The translations under genes and the position numbers were made by a program. Below are positions 1 to 10,956 of a stretch of 64,000 bases of DNA, in pieces (the stretch's first letter is position 1; the number at the start of each line of letters is the position of its first letter). The notes below the pieces were generated by a model that searched no databases, had not been told where the DNA came from, and worked only from the letters and a program-made list of their open reading frames with translations. The stretch is from Ceratotherium simum simum. Lineage: Eukaryota > Chordata > Mammalia > Perissodactyla > Rhinocerotidae. The stretch is from assembly GCF_000283155.1 (NCBI RefSeq), contig NW_004454195.1, forward strand, positions 2,680,111-2,744,110, read 5' to 3'.

Positions 1-504
1 AAAAACTTACAGTAAGATAAGGTTAATTTACTATTGAAGAAAGAAAAATATTTTTTATAGATTTAGTGTAGCCTAAGTGTACAGTGTTTATAAAGTCTAC
101 ACAGTGTACAGTCATGTCCTAGGCCTTCACGTTCACTCACCACTCACTCATTGACTCAGCCAGGGAAACTTCCAGTCTTGCAAGATCCATTCATGGTAAG
201 TGCCCTATACAGGTGTACCATTTTTTATCTTTTATGCTGTATTCTTACTATACCTTTTCTATGTTTAGTTATGTTTAGATACACAAATACCATTGTGTTA
301 CAATTGCCTACAGTATTCAGTACAGTAAGATGCTGTACAGGTTTGTAGCCTAGGAGCAACAAGCTATACCATAGAGCCTAGGTATGTAGTAGGCTATACC
401 ATCTAGGTTTGTGTAAATACACTCGATGATGTTCACACAACAGTGAAATTGCCTAATGATGCATTTCTCAGAACATATCCCCATTGTTAAGCGATGCATG
501 ACTG
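1..504 (+). mobile_element. Tigger-group (TcMar) DNA transposon, 3' part
   Basis: The segment matches the 3' non-coding half and right terminal inverted repeat of a Tigger-type element. It reads 'gtagcctaggagcaacaagct', then 'aggctataccatctaggttt', and ends at the terminal repeat GCGATGCATGACTG at 491-504. The left side is cut by the window edge, so any transposase part lies outside. No open transposase frame is present. The exact family (Tigger7/MER8-like) is from memory. A shorter relative with the same right end lies at 28013-28222. Confidence 0.8.
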
Positions 505-531
505 TGCTCGTTCAAGTCGGAACGAGCACAG
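502..531. repeat. Perfect 11-bp inverted repeat, 8-base loop
   Basis: CTGTGCTCGTT at 502-512 is the exact reverse complement of AACGAGCACAG at 521-531, with loop CAAGTCGG between. It overlaps the last bases of the Tigger terminal repeat. No function is evident. Confidence 0.7.
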
Positions 532-589
532 ACAATATTCCGTGTACAATTCAAACATACATTTTAAAAATGTGAATACTAAAGGGCAC

Positions 590-975
590 CTTTGCTCATT
601 ATGGATTAGCATACTGACCTTCTCAGAGTTCTTCAGACTTACCAGCATAGCTGTGACCCTTTATACTTGCTGCTTCCTCTTCATGGAATACCCTTCCTCC
701 AGGTCTTTGCCTGGCTCGGTCTGTCTTGTCTTTTAGGTCTCCTCATTGGAGATGCTTTCTTTAGGCACCCTCATTAAAATAGTCCTGAAATCTCTAACAT
801 TTTACCATTCTAATAGCATTTTCCCTCTCTAAACTTATTTATTTACTTATTTGTCTTCTCCTCCAGATGTTTTGCTCCATGAGAGGAGGAATTTTGCCTC
901 TGTTGTTTGTCTCTGTTGTATTCCCTGCTCTGAGACATGGTAGATGCTCGATACATAGTTGCTGAATGAATGAGT
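590..975 (+). mobile_element. L2 LINE 3' end
   Basis: The text follows the mammalian L2 3' region: pyrimidine-rich 'cttcctctt..ggaatacccttcctccagg', then 'ctccatgagaggaggaatttt', then the tail 'atggtagatgctcgatacat' followed by 'tgctgaatgaatga'. It is old and diverged. No open frame survives. Confidence 0.65.
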
Positions 976-1227
976 CAACAGAAAGTGAACTCAACAGTTA
1001 CTAAGATCAATATGCTAACACATACTGTATTAGTAAATAATAAACTATCTAATAATCATCCTCAACTTCAAGTTCAATCCATCTTTGCATTAGATTTTTT
1101 ATAGTTCTCTTTGAGAGGCCAGATGGGTTGTTATAACTGTAGACAGAGATGAAGAGAGTTAGAAAACTTTTTCATTTTTTCAGCAACTATTGGTTGAGTG
1201 CTTTCAATACACTCAGTGACAGCTCTG

Positions 1228-1428
1228 AGCACCTAGTTCTGCCACATATTAGTGCATGACTTTTCTCAAGTTACTAAGCCTGCTTAAACTTCAATTTCCT
1301 CATGTATAAAATGGCAGTAATAATAGTACCTGTACCTACTCCATGGGATTTTTGAGACTATAAATTGGGGTAACACATTGAAAATCCTTATCATAGACTC
1401 TGATACATAATAAGCACTCAATTTATCA
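1228..1428 (+). mobile_element. MIR SINE
   Basis: Core features of MIR are visible in order: 'ttctcaagttactaagcct', 'tcaatttcctcatgtataaa' with 'atggcagtaataatagtacc', then 'acataataagcactcaattt'. It is diverged, as expected for an ancient tRNA-derived SINE. Confidence 0.65.
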
Positions 1429-1731
1429 ATCTTAGTTTCAGAATATTTGGACGTTGGTGCTTTGGAGGAAGAAGAATTATCTTTCTAATTGAAACAACAT
1501 TTGTGTTGTGATAACAGTGATAATAGATGGTATTCACAAACATTTTGAAATATTTTTCAAATCAATCTCACCACATTCCTTTCTATTATATTTCTTCATT
1601 TTATCTTCAGAGAGAAAATAAATGTGTTTACAAATTCCTTTTACTTCTTTCAATCTTTCCCTTGTGCATGTCTGGGTTGGATTACAATATATTAAAATAG
1701 GATATTTTATATAGCTTAATCTCACTTTTTG
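1429..1731. other. No feature recognised
   Basis: AT-rich sequence. A 63-codon minus-strand frame covers part of it but shows no composition or motif that suggests coding. Confidence 0.5.
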
Positions 1732-1750
1732 TTGCCATTTTTATTAAAAC

Positions 1751-2032
1751 ATAACACACATAATATGGGGGCCGGCCCGGTGGCGCAAGCGGTTAAGTGT
1801 GCGCGCTCCGCTGCGGCAGCCCAGGGATCGCCAGTTCAGATCCCGGGTGCACACCGATGCACTGCTTGTCAAGCCATGCTGTGGCAGTATCCCATATAAA
1901 GTAGAGGAAGATGGGCACGGATTTTAGCCCAGGGCCAATCTTCCTAAGCAAAAAGAGGAGGATTGGCATCAGATGTTAGCTCAGGGCTGATCTTCCTCAC
2001 AAAAAAAGAAAATAAATAACACACATAATATG
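1751..2032. repeat. Target-site duplication of ERE insertion
   Basis: ATAACACACATAATATG occurs at 1751-1767 and again at 2016-2032, exactly flanking the SINE. The two 17-base copies are identical, which marks a relatively recent retrotransposition. Confidence 0.9.
1768..2015 (+). mobile_element. ERE SINE, full length (short-type body)
   Basis: It begins GGGGCCGGCCCGGTGGCGCA and contains a tRNA-like head with A-box-like 'ggcgcaagcggttaagtg' and B-box-like 'ccagttcagatcccg'. Next come the body 'gaagatgggcacgg' and 'cagatgttagctcagggctg', and a short A-rich tail. Exact 17-bp target duplications bound it. It has the body type without the 'agatagttgtacgtcatagt' block. It would have been transcribed by RNA polymerase III from internal boxes and mobilised by L1. 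Confidence 0.95.
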
Positions 2033-2850
2033 AACAGACCTTAAATGTACAGCTTGATTAAATTTTGCAAATATATACACTGGCATAATAAACATCCAGA
2101 TAAGATTATAGAAGAAGACCAGATCTCTAGAAGTCATCCTCCTTCCAATACCCAATCAATGCTCCCCTCCACCATACATCACCACTAATCTGACTTACAT
2201 TATTGTGGATCAGCTTTGCCTATTTTTTAAGTTTGTATATGAAATCATTAACATTCTTTTTTGTTTGGTTTCTTTTGCTCAACATTATGCCTGTGAGTGT
2301 TATCCAGATTGTTGTAAATAGCAGTGCTTTGCTCATTTTAGTTGCTGCATAATATTTTGTTGCATAAGTATGCCACAATTTACCCATCCATTCAAGGATT
2401 TTCGTGAGTGTGTAGTGGTATCACACTATGGTTTTAATTTGCATTTTCTAAATGACTAATAGTGAGGATGAATTTTTTTATATTTATTGGAGAATCTTAT
2501 ATTCTCTTTAGTGAAGTACCTATTTAAATCCTTTGTCAATTTTTAAAAATTGATTTGTCTGTCTTTTTATTGTTAATTTGGGAGTTTTACATACTTTGGA
2601 TATAAGAGTTGATTGAGTAAATGTGTTGGAAACACCTTCTCCCATCTGTATCTTTCATTTTTACTCATGAAAGGTATCTTGTGGTGAACAGAACTCTTCA
2701 TTTTAATGTGGTCCAATTCATAGTCCTTTTATTTATGGTTAGTGCTTTATAGTCCTATTTAAGGAATTTTTACCCCAAGAATATGATGATTTTCTTGTGT
2801 TTCATTTTATAAACTTTGTTTTACCTTTCACATTTCTTCTCTTTTAAAGA

Positions 2851-3334
2851 ATATATATTAGCTGCTATAGAGTTCTCATTTGGTAACACTTTATTACAGA
2901 GCTTTTAAGAATGCCATTCTACTGTCTTTTGGCTTCCGTAGTTTCGGATGAAAATTCCACTCTGTGCCTGATAAGTACTCCTTTGAAGGAAATGTTTCTT
3001 TTATCTCTGGTTGTGATTTAATTTTTATCTTTTATTTTTCATCTGTCTAAGTATGATGTGCCTAGATGTGATTCCCCTTTTATTTTTCCTGCTTGAGATT
3101 TATAAAGGTTTTTCAACATGTGAGTTGATGTCTTCGAAAAATTGTCAGCTAGTATTTCTTCATATACTGCTGCCTTTTATCACTTCTATTAAACATAGAT
3201 ATTTTCCTGGGTTCTTTATGTCTTTTATACTCACATGTATGCTTTCTAATGTATATCTATATCATCAATATCATGTATATCATCTAGATCTCTCTTTGTC
3301 TCTACTTTAAAATTTTGGTGCTTTAAATGAATAT
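2851..3334 (-). mobile_element. Probable old L1 remnant
   Basis: The phrase 'gtcagctagtatttcttcat' and neighbouring text resemble the antisense strand of L1M 5' regions. The match is weak and boundaries are guesses. The plus-strand 85-codon frame here has no recognisable domain. Confidence 0.3.
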
Positions 3335-4044
3335 TTTATTTTTATCCAGTTTTATTGAGATATAATTGACATATAACATTGTATTAGTTTAAGTTGTGCA
3401 ACATAATGACTTGATAAATGTATATCTTGCAAGGTGATTACCACAGTAAGTTAATCATCCATCACTGCATAGTTATAAATGTTTTTCTTGTGATAAGAAC
3501 TTTTAAGACCTACTCTCTTAGCAACTATCAAATGTACAATACTGTATTGTTAACTACAGTCACATGCATCACCAGAATTTATTTATCTTATAACTATAAA
3601 TTTGTACGTTTTGATCACCTTCACCCATTTTGCCCGTCCCTCACCCCATGCCTCTAGCAGCCATCAATTCTTCTCTGTATCTAAGTATTCAGTTTTTTTT
3701 AGATTCTACATGTAAGTGAGATCATACAGTTCTTATCTTTCTCTATCTGACTTACTTCACTTAGCGTAATGCCCTCAAAGTTCACCCATGTTGTCACAAA
3801 TGACAGGATTTCCTTGTTTTTTCTTAAGGCTGAATAATTTTCCTATACATAGACATATATATACCACATTCTCTTTATCCATTATTTCATGCCTTGGCTA
3901 TTATAAACAATGCTGCAATTGCAATGAGTATAGGGGCACATATATTTTTGGGGTTATTTTTAATGTTTTCATTTCCTTTGGATAAATACCCAGAAATAGA
4001 ATTGCTGGATCATATGGTAGTTCTAGTTTTAATTTTTTGAGGAA

Positions 4045-4377
4045 CCTCCATACTGTTTTCTTTTTTTTTTTTTTTGTGAGGGAGATCAGCCCTGAGCTAA
4101 CATCCGTGCTAATCTTCCTCTTTTTTTTGCTGAGGAAGACTGGCCCTGAGCTAACATCTGTTGCCAATCCTCCTCCTTTTTTTTCCCCAAAGCCCCCCAG
4201 TAGATAGTTGTACGTCATAGTTGCACATCCTTCTAGCTGCTGTATGTGGGATGCGGCCTCAGCATGGCTGGAGAAGAAGTGTGTCGGTGCGCGCCCGGGA
4301 TCCGAACCCGGGCCGCCATAGCAGAGCACGCGCACTTAACCGCTAAGCCACCGGGCCGGCCCTCCATACTGTTTTCT
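4045..4377. repeat. Target-site duplication of ERE insertion
   Basis: CCTCCATACTGTTTTCT at 4045-4061 is repeated at 4361-4377 on the other side of the ERE, within L1 ORF2 sequence. The first copy merges into the SINE's poly(T). Confidence 0.9.
4062..4360 (-). mobile_element. ERE SINE, long-type body
   Basis: Minus-strand copy ending GGGCCGGCC at 4352-4360 with poly(T) at the left. It contains the tRNA-like head 'gggatccgaacccgggccgc' and an extra block 'agtagatagttgtacgtcat' with 'cacatccttctagctgctgt'. Two 'gagctaacatc' modules follow. The long GC-rich head is well preserved and CpG sites remain, which suggests a fairly young copy. Confidence 0.93.
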
Positions 4378-6412
4378 ATAGCGAGTCTACCAATTTACAC
4401 TCCCACTAACAGTGCACAAGAGTTTTCTTTTCTCCACATCCTCGCCTCACTAACACTTGTTATTTCTAGTTTTTTTAATAGTACCCATTCTAACAGGTGT
4501 GAGGTGATATCTCATTGTGGTTTTGATTTGCATTTCCCTTGTGATTAGTAGTATTGAGCACCTTTTCATCTACCTGTTGGCCATTTGTATGTCTTCTTTG
4601 GAAAACGTTTATTCAGTCCCCCTTCCCATTTTTACATCAGATTGTTTGTTTTTTGCTAATGACTTGTATGAGTTTTTTACATATTTTGGATATTAACCCC
4701 TTATCAGATATATGATTTGCAAACATTTTCTTCTATTCTGCAAATTGCTTTTTCATTTTGTTGATGGTTTCCTTTGCTGTGTGGAAACTTTTTGGTTTGA
4801 TGTAGTCCCACTTGTTTATATTGCTTTTATTGCCTTTGCTGTTGTTGTCAAATCCAAAAAATATTGGCAAGATTTACGTCAAGGAGTTTACCCCTTATGT
4901 TTTCTTCTAGGAGTTTTATGGTTTCAGGTCTACATTCAAGTCTTTAACTTGAGTTGATTTATTCTCAGTTGATTTATGTGTATGGTGTAAGATAGGGGTA
5001 CAGTTTCATTCTTTTGCATGTGGCTGTCCAGTTTTCCCATCGCCATTTATTGAAGAGACTATCCTTTCCCCATTGTATATTATTGACTACTTTTTTGTAA
5101 ATAAATTAACCATACGTGCATGAGTTTATTTCTGGGCTCTCTATTCTGTTTCATTGATCTATGTGTCTGTTTTTATGCCAATATGGTGCTGTTTTGACTA
5201 TTATAGCTTTGTAATATAGTTTGAAATCAGGAAGTGTGATGCCTACAGCTTTGTTCTTCTTTCTCAAGTTTGCTTTGTCTATTGAGGGACTTTTGTGGTT
5301 CCATACTAATTTTAGGATTGTTTGTTCTATTTCTGTGAAAAATGCCATTGGAATTTTCATAGGAATTACATTGAATTTGTAGATTGTTTTGGGTACACTA
5401 CTATTTTAACAATGTTCATTCTTCTGATCCATGAACATAGAATATCCTTCCATTTATTTGTGTCTTCTTTTTTTTCCTCAATGTCTTATAGTTTTCAATG
5501 TACAGAACTTTCACCTCTTTGGTTACATTTATTCCTAGGTATTTTATTCTTTTTGATGCTATTGTAAATGAGATTATTTTCTTAATTTCTTTTTCAATAT
5601 TTCACTGTTAGTGTATGAAAATGTAACTGATTTTCATATATTGATTTTGTATCCTGCAACTTTATTGAATCTGTGTATTAGTTCTAACAGTTTTTTGGTA
5701 GAATCATTAGGGTTTTCTACATATAATATCTTGTCATCTGCAAATAGAGTCAGTTTTATTTTTTCTTTGCTGATTTGGATGCCTTTTATTGCTTTTTGTT
5801 GTCAAATTGCTCTAACTAGGACTTCCAAAACTATGTTAAATAAAACTGGTGAGAGTAGACATCCTTGTTTTAATCCTGATCTGAGAGGAAAAACTTTCAG
5901 CTTTTCACCATTGACTATGATGTTAGCAGTGGGCTGGCATTATATGGCCTTTATTATGTTGAGGTACATTCTGTCTATACTTAGTTTGCTCAGAGTTTTT
6001 ATCATGAATGAACGTCGAATTTTGTCAGATGCTTTTTCTGCTTGTATTGAGATGATCATATGGTTTTTATTCTTCAGGTTGTTAATGTGGTGTATCACAC
6101 TGATTTGTGGGTGTTAACCATCCTAGCATTCCTGAAATAAATCCCACTTGATCAGGTCATATGATCTATTTAATGTATTATTGACTTTGATTTGCTAACA
6201 TTTTGTTGAGGATTTTTGCATCCATGTTCATAAGAGATATTGAACTGTCATCATATGTCAACATGTTTTTTTGTAGTGTTTTTGTCTGATTTTGGTATCA
6301 CGTTAATGCTGGCCTCGTAAAATGAGTTTGAAAGTGTTTCCCCCCGTTTTCTTTCTTAAGGTGGATTTATCATGGGTTTCCTCTTCCTTTCCTTGATTAT
6401 TTTTTTGAACTT

Positions 6413-6668
6413 TTTTTTTTGGAGGAAGATTGGCCCAGAGCTAACATCTGTTGCCAATCTTCCTCCTTTTTTCCTTTTTTTCTCTCCAAAGCCCCAGTAG
6501 ATAGTTGTATGTAATAGTTGTACATCCTTCTAGTTGCTCTATGTGGGATGCTGCCTCAACATGGCTTGATGAGTGGTGAGTAGGTCCACACCCAGGATGC
6601 GGACCAGAGAACCCTGGGCCACCAAAGTGGAGTGCGTGAACATAACCGTTAAGCCACTGGGCTGGCCC
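6413..6668 (-). mobile_element. ERE SINE, long-type body, older copy
   Basis: Minus-strand copy with poly(T) at the left, one 'gagctaacatctgttgccaa' module and the 'agtagatagttgtatgtaat' block. The head is diverged and ends 'ccactgggctggcccc'. CpGs are largely lost, so it is older than the copy at 4062. It sits inside the minus-strand L1. Confidence 0.9.
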
Positions 6669-6971
6669 CTCCCCCTCTTTTATTTTTTGGAAGAGCTTGA
6701 GAAGAATTCATAATAATTCTTCTTTAAATGTTTGGTAGAATTCACCAGTGAAGCTATCTGATCCTAGACTTTTGTTTGTTGGGAGATTTTTGATTACCGA
6801 TTCAATCTCTTTACTAGTAATTGGTCTGTTTAAATTTTCCGTTTCTTCATGATTCAATCTTGATGGGTTGTATGTTTCTAAGAATTTATCCATTCCTTCT
6901 AGGTTATCCAATTTATTGACATATAATTGTTCATAGTAGTCTTTTATGATCCTGGATAATTTGTTGCCTCT

Positions 6972-7540
6972 TGTGGCAGACACATGCTAGGATGATCCTC
7001 CAATGAGTCACACTCTTGTATAATCCCCTTCATCTGAGGGTGGGCAGAATCTGTGACTTGCTCCTAACCAACAGAATAGGCAAAGATGATGGGATGTCAT
7101 TCCCTTGATTAAGTTATGTTGTATAAGACTGTCTTAACAGAACTGAGTGAGAGTGAGTAACCTCTCGCTGGCTTTGAAGAAGTAAGCTGCCATGTTGTGA
7201 GAGAATCACATGACACAGAACTGTCATGAACACCAGGAGCTAGAATGCTCCCTGAACAAAAGCCAGCAAGAAAACAGGAACCTAAACTCACGACTTCAAC
7301 GACATGAATTCTTCCAACAGCCTAGAGGGAACTTGGAGGAGACATTTTCCCAGTCAAGCTTTTGATGAGACCAGAGTTTCAACTGTCACTTGGATTGCAG
7401 CCTTGGGAGACCCTGAGGAGAAGACTCAACTAAGCTATGCCTGAACTCTTTACCCACAGAAACTGTGAGCTAATAAATGTGTTTTGTTTTAACCCCCAAA
7501 TTTGTGGTACTTTGTTATGTAGCAATACAAAACTGATACA
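6972..7540 (+). mobile_element. MLT1 (ERVL-MaLR) solo LTR
   Basis: LTR-like segment starting TGTGGCAGAC and ending AACTGATACA. Internal MLT1 hallmarks are present in order: 'tgtataatccccttcatctg', 'gatgggatgtcattcccttg', 'agctgccatgttgtgag', and 'cagaaactgtgagctaataa' with the AATAAA-like polyadenylation region. Flanks share CTCT, a possible trace of a 5-bp duplication. No internal retroviral genes are attached. Confidence 0.82.
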
Positions 7541-7924
7541 ACTCTCTTGCAGTTCATTACATAACATATATACATAATACATTCCTCTGTTTTTGTATGT
7601 TTATCTATTAAACTATACTAAATTTATGTGTTCAATATTAATTTTAGGTTTTTCACTTTTGAGCTCTAGGACTTATTTAACACTTTACATATAATTATTT
7701 TTTTAGTAAAATAATACATTTCTCATAAATTATCTTGACCAATTTAATTATAGTTGTTTTAAAGTTTTTATCTGCAGTATCCAATATTTTGATCACAAGT
7801 AGTTCTATTTCTATTGCCTTTTATCTTGGCTTTTGATACTTTTTTTTCTTCTTCTTCTTATTTCTAGGCATAACTGGCACTTTTTTTTATTGAATGCCAA
7901 ATGTTGTTCAGAAAAATTATAGAC
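7541..7924 (-). mobile_element. AT-rich; possible old L1 5' remnant
   Basis: The phrase 'tattgaatgccaaatgttgt' resembles the antisense of an L1M/HAL1 5' region. The rest is AT-rich and unassigned. The boundary is uncertain. Confidence 0.3.
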
Positions 7925-8863
7925 AAAATTCTTCCACCCATGATGGAATAATTAGAAATCAAGACAAAAAACATGAAAAAAATGTTTTCTGACATTGAAC
8001 ACAGGCAAGACAAGACTGTGATCTTTGAGAAAAGAAAAGAAAATGAGATGAGCCCTTAAATCATGCTGGCTTCCCGCTTAGAGGCATCACTCCATAGCAT
8101 AGTGAAGAAAAATAAGCCAAACAGAGGTGGCCTTACTTAGGTGAGACGGAGATTAGATTTTGCGGATAGTGAAACGGCTGAGATTTGCAGAGCAGAGTGC
8201 TATAAAGAAGAGAGCTGTGAAGAGAAAATATTCTAGGATTATGCATAGGCGTCCCCTTGAAACTTTGACGGAATACTAAGCTGCATATATGTAGGTTGAA
8301 ACTCTATGAGACCAAGCAAAAAAGAACTAGCAGGAAGCTCATACAAAATTGGGAGACAAATTCAATTTCCAACAGTGAGGACAAAGATCATGGTATTTAG
8401 AGAGAGGAACTTCAAATTTTTTATTACAAATATATTTAAAGATCTAAAGGAAAATATGAATATAATGAGAAGAGAAATGGAAAGTATTAGAGACAACCAA
8501 ATCAAATCTTTGAAGCTGGAAAATATATCTAATGTTAAAAAATAACCTGGATGGGATGAAAAACGGTAAACCTACAGGCCAAGGAGCTCAATGAACCCCA
8601 AGCAGGTAAAAATAAAGGAAAGCACAACAGAGCATACTAGAATGAAATTGCCAAAAAATAACTGATAAATTAAATTTTTAAAGCAGACAAAAAAAGACAT
8701 ATTACATGAACAATTACAAAGACAATAATAATCATCGATGACTTTTTTCAGAAATAATTCAAGTCGGAGGAAAGTGGAATGATATCTTTAAAGGGCTAGA
8801 AAAAAATTGATTATATAGAATTTGATGTCTAGCAAACCTACTTTTCAAAAATGAAAGGGATTT

Positions 8864-9062
8864 GGGGCCTGCCTGGTGGCATAGTGGTTAAGTTCATGTG
8901 CTCTGCTTTGGCGGCCCGGGGTTTGCAGATTTGGGAGTGGACCTATGCAGCACATGTGAAGCCATGCTGTGGCAGGCATCCCACATGTAAAATAGAGGAT
9001 TATGGGCCAGATGTTAGCTCAGGGCTAATCTTCCGCACCAAAAAAAAAAAAAGAAAGAAAGC
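8864..9062 (+). mobile_element. ERE SINE, diverged, short-type body
   Basis: Plus-strand copy beginning GGGGCCTGCCTGGTGGCATA. It contains 'agccatgctgtggcaggcat' and 'ccagatgttagctcagggct', and ends in a 14-base A run with 'gaaag' units. The head has lost most CpGs, so the insertion is old. Confidence 0.9.
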
Positions 9063-9307
9063 AGTTTAAAAACATTTTCAAGCAAAAACAACAAATATAG
9101 GTGAAAATATTCATCACCAGCAGACCTACACAATGTGAAATGTTAAAGAAACTTCTTCAGCCTGAAGGAAAACTATAAAAAATAGAAACTTGCATCAAAT
9201 AAACTAATGAAGAGCTCTGGAAACGGTGAATATGTGTGAAAATATATTTAAAATGTGTTTTCTCATATTTAGTTTCCCTGCAAGATTATTAATTTTTAAT
9301 TAAAGAT

Positions 9308-9496
9308 AAAAAACAAAATATTGTGGCATTAATAACATTCACAGAGGTAAAATGTATGATAAAAATACCACAAAGGAGACATTGAAAGAAATGGAGGTAT
9401 TCTTTTTTAAAGTTCTTATGTTAGCCATGAAGTGGTATAATATTATTTGAAGGTAGATGGTGATGATTAAATGATGCATATTGTAAACCCTAGAAC
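9308..9496 (+). repeat. Long target-site duplication, upstream copy (~189 bp)
   Basis: The segment from AAAAAACAAAATATTGTGGC to CCTAGAAC recurs downstream at 10957-11145 with a constant offset of 1,649 bases. I count four mismatches and no indels over the non-A part (9314-9496). The bases GAT-AAAAAA at the start give TTTTTT/ATC on the opposite strand, a fitting L1 endonuclease nick. The duplicated DNA is part of the old L1 at 7925-12275. Confidence 0.92.
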
Positions 9497-10766
9497 CCGA
9501 ATAGCTAAAGAAATCCTAAAGAAAAAGAAGAAAGCAGGAGGCATCACAATTCCTGACTTCAAAACATACTACAAAGCAATAGTAATCAAAACAGCATGGT
9601 ACTGGTACAAAAACAGACACACAGATCAATGGAACAGAATTGAAAGCCCAGAAATAAAACCACACATATACGGACAGCTAATTTTCGACAAAGGTGCTAA
9701 GAACATGCAATGGAGAAAGGAAAGTCTCTTCAATAAATGGTGTTGGGAAAACTGGACAGCCACATGCAAAAGAATGAAAGTGGACCATGTGCTATCGCCA
9801 TTCACAAAAATTAACTCAAAATGGATCAAAGACCTGAAGGTGAGACCTGAAACTATAAAACTCATAGAAGAAAATATAGGCAACACACTATTTGACATTG
9901 GTTTTAAAGGAATCTTTTCGGATGACATGCCCACCCAGACTAGGGAAACTAAAGAAAAAATAAACAAGTGGGACTTTATCAGATTAAAGAGCTTTTATAA
10001 GACAAATGAAACCAGAATCAAGATGAACAAACAACCAACCAGTTGGGAGAGAATATTTGCAAAACATACATCTGACAAGGGGTTGATCTCCATAATATAT
10101 AAAGAACTCACACAATTGAACAACAAAAAAACAAACAACCCGATCAAAAAATGGGCAGAGGAAATGAACAGACACTTCTCCAAGGAAGATATACAGATGG
10201 CCAATAGGCACATGAAAAGATGCTCAACATCACTAATCATCAGGGAAATGCAAACCAAAACAACACTAAGATACCACCTCACGCCTGTTAGAATGGCTAT
10301 AATCACCAAGACAAAAAACAACAAATGTTGGAGGATGTGGAGAAACAGGAACACTCATACACAGCTGGTGGGAATGCAAATTGGTGCAGCCTCTATGGAA
10401 AACGGTATGGAGATTCCTCAAAGAATTAAAAATAGAGATGCCCTATGATCCAGCCATCCCACTACTGGGAATCTATCCAACGCACCTGAAATCAACAATC
10501 CAAAGAGGCTTAGGCACCCCTATGTTCATTGCAGCATTATTCACCATAGCCAAGAAGTGGAAGCAACCTAAGTGTCCCTCGACTGACGATTGGATTAAGA
10601 AAATGTGGTATATATATATACAATGGAATACTACTCAGCCATAAAAAAAGACAAAATCGTCCCATTTGCAATAACATGGATGGGCCTGGAGCGTATTATG
10701 TTAAGTGAAATAAGCCAGAAAGAGAAAGACAAACACTGTATGATCTCACTCATATGTGGAATATAA
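9497..10766 (+). pseudogene. L1 ORF2 C-terminal remnant (reverse transcriptase protein)
   Basis: ORF2p normally supplies endonuclease and reverse transcriptase for L1. Only the region downstream of the polymerase core survives, beginning '[20 protein letters not shown]' and running to a stop at 10764-10766. The C-terminal Cys motif of the form C-x3-C-x7-H-x4-C is present. A net +1 shift falls at 10332-10336, between its first and second cysteine. A second shift lies in the TA run at about 10611-10621. Neither the endonuclease nor the reverse transcriptase YADD motif is included. It cannot encode a functional protein. Confidence 0.9.
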
Positions 10767-10805
10767 ACCAACACATGGACAGAGAAAACTGGACTGTGGC
10801 TACCA

Positions 10806-10828
10806 GGGCAGTGGGGGTGGAGGGTGGG
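10806..10828 (+). other. Putative G-quadruplex tract in L1 3' UTR
   Basis: Four G runs of at least three are separated by loops of 4, 4 and 1 bases: GGG-CAGT-GGGGG-TGGA-GGG-T-GGG. G-rich tracts with quadruplex potential are a known property of mammalian L1 3' UTRs. Confidence 0.7.
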
Positions 10829-10956
10829 CACAAGGGGTGAAGGGAGTCATATATGTGGTGATGGACAAACAAAAATGTACAACCCAAAATTTCACAATGT
10901 TAGAAACCATTAAAACATCAATAAAAAAAAAAAATGTGTTTCTTCAAAAAAAAAAA

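Larger units (their letters stand above)
1732..2850 (-). mobile_element. Old L1 3' region (L1M/L1ME-like), split by an ERE
   Basis: Read on the minus strand this is L1 3' UTR and distal ORF2. On the plus strand it shows typical antisense L1 phrases such as 'cttttgctcaacattatgcc', 'cataatattttgttgcataa' and 'cacaatttacccatccattc'. Many changes have destroyed the frame. An ERE inserted later at 1768-2015. Confidence 0.6.
3335..6971 (-). mobile_element. L1 (L1MA-like), 5'-truncated, nested by two EREs
   Basis: Read on the minus strand this is ORF2 followed by a 3' UTR that ends near 3335. The 3' UTR on the plus strand reads 'tttattgagatataattgac', then 'gttgtgcaacataatgactt'. ORF2 peptide remnants in order include '[17 protein letters not shown]' near 6735-6800 and '[20 protein letters not shown]' near 5360. 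The C-terminal 'LPYDPAILFLGIYPKEMKTL' is near 4000. Many stops and frameshifts make it inactive. EREs interrupt it at 4062-4360 and 6413-6668, and an MLT1 LTR abuts its upstream end. Confidence 0.85.
9497..10956 (+). mobile_element. Younger L1, 5'-truncated, ORF2 C-terminus plus 3' UTR and poly(A)
   Basis: About 1.46 kb of sense L1. It holds the last ~420 codons of ORF2 (9497-10766), a short 3' UTR with a G-rich tract (10806-10828), 'aaaacatcaataaa' and an A-rich tail interrupted by TGTGTTTCTTC. The frame is open for ~280 codons and then needs two frameshifts, so it is dead but not very old. It is bounded by ~189-bp direct repeats rather than the usual 7-20 bp. Confidence 0.93.

Noticed and set aside
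3901..4335. 144-codon minus-strand frame
   Set aside because: It is a chance fusion of ERE sequence with L1 ORF2 C-terminal remnant.
4290..4360. tRNA-like A and B boxes, possible tRNA gene
   Set aside because: They belong to the tRNA-derived head of an ERE SINE, with no intact cloverleaf 3' half or terminator context.
5611..6117. 168-codon plus-strand frame rich in hydrophobic residues, resembling a membrane protein
   Set aside because: It is the antisense of L1 ORF2. The hydrophobic look comes from T-rich complement of A-rich L1 coding sequence.
9626..10354. Three minus-strand frames of 75-119 codons with membrane-protein-like composition
   Set aside because: They are antisense shadows of the L1 ORF2 remnant.
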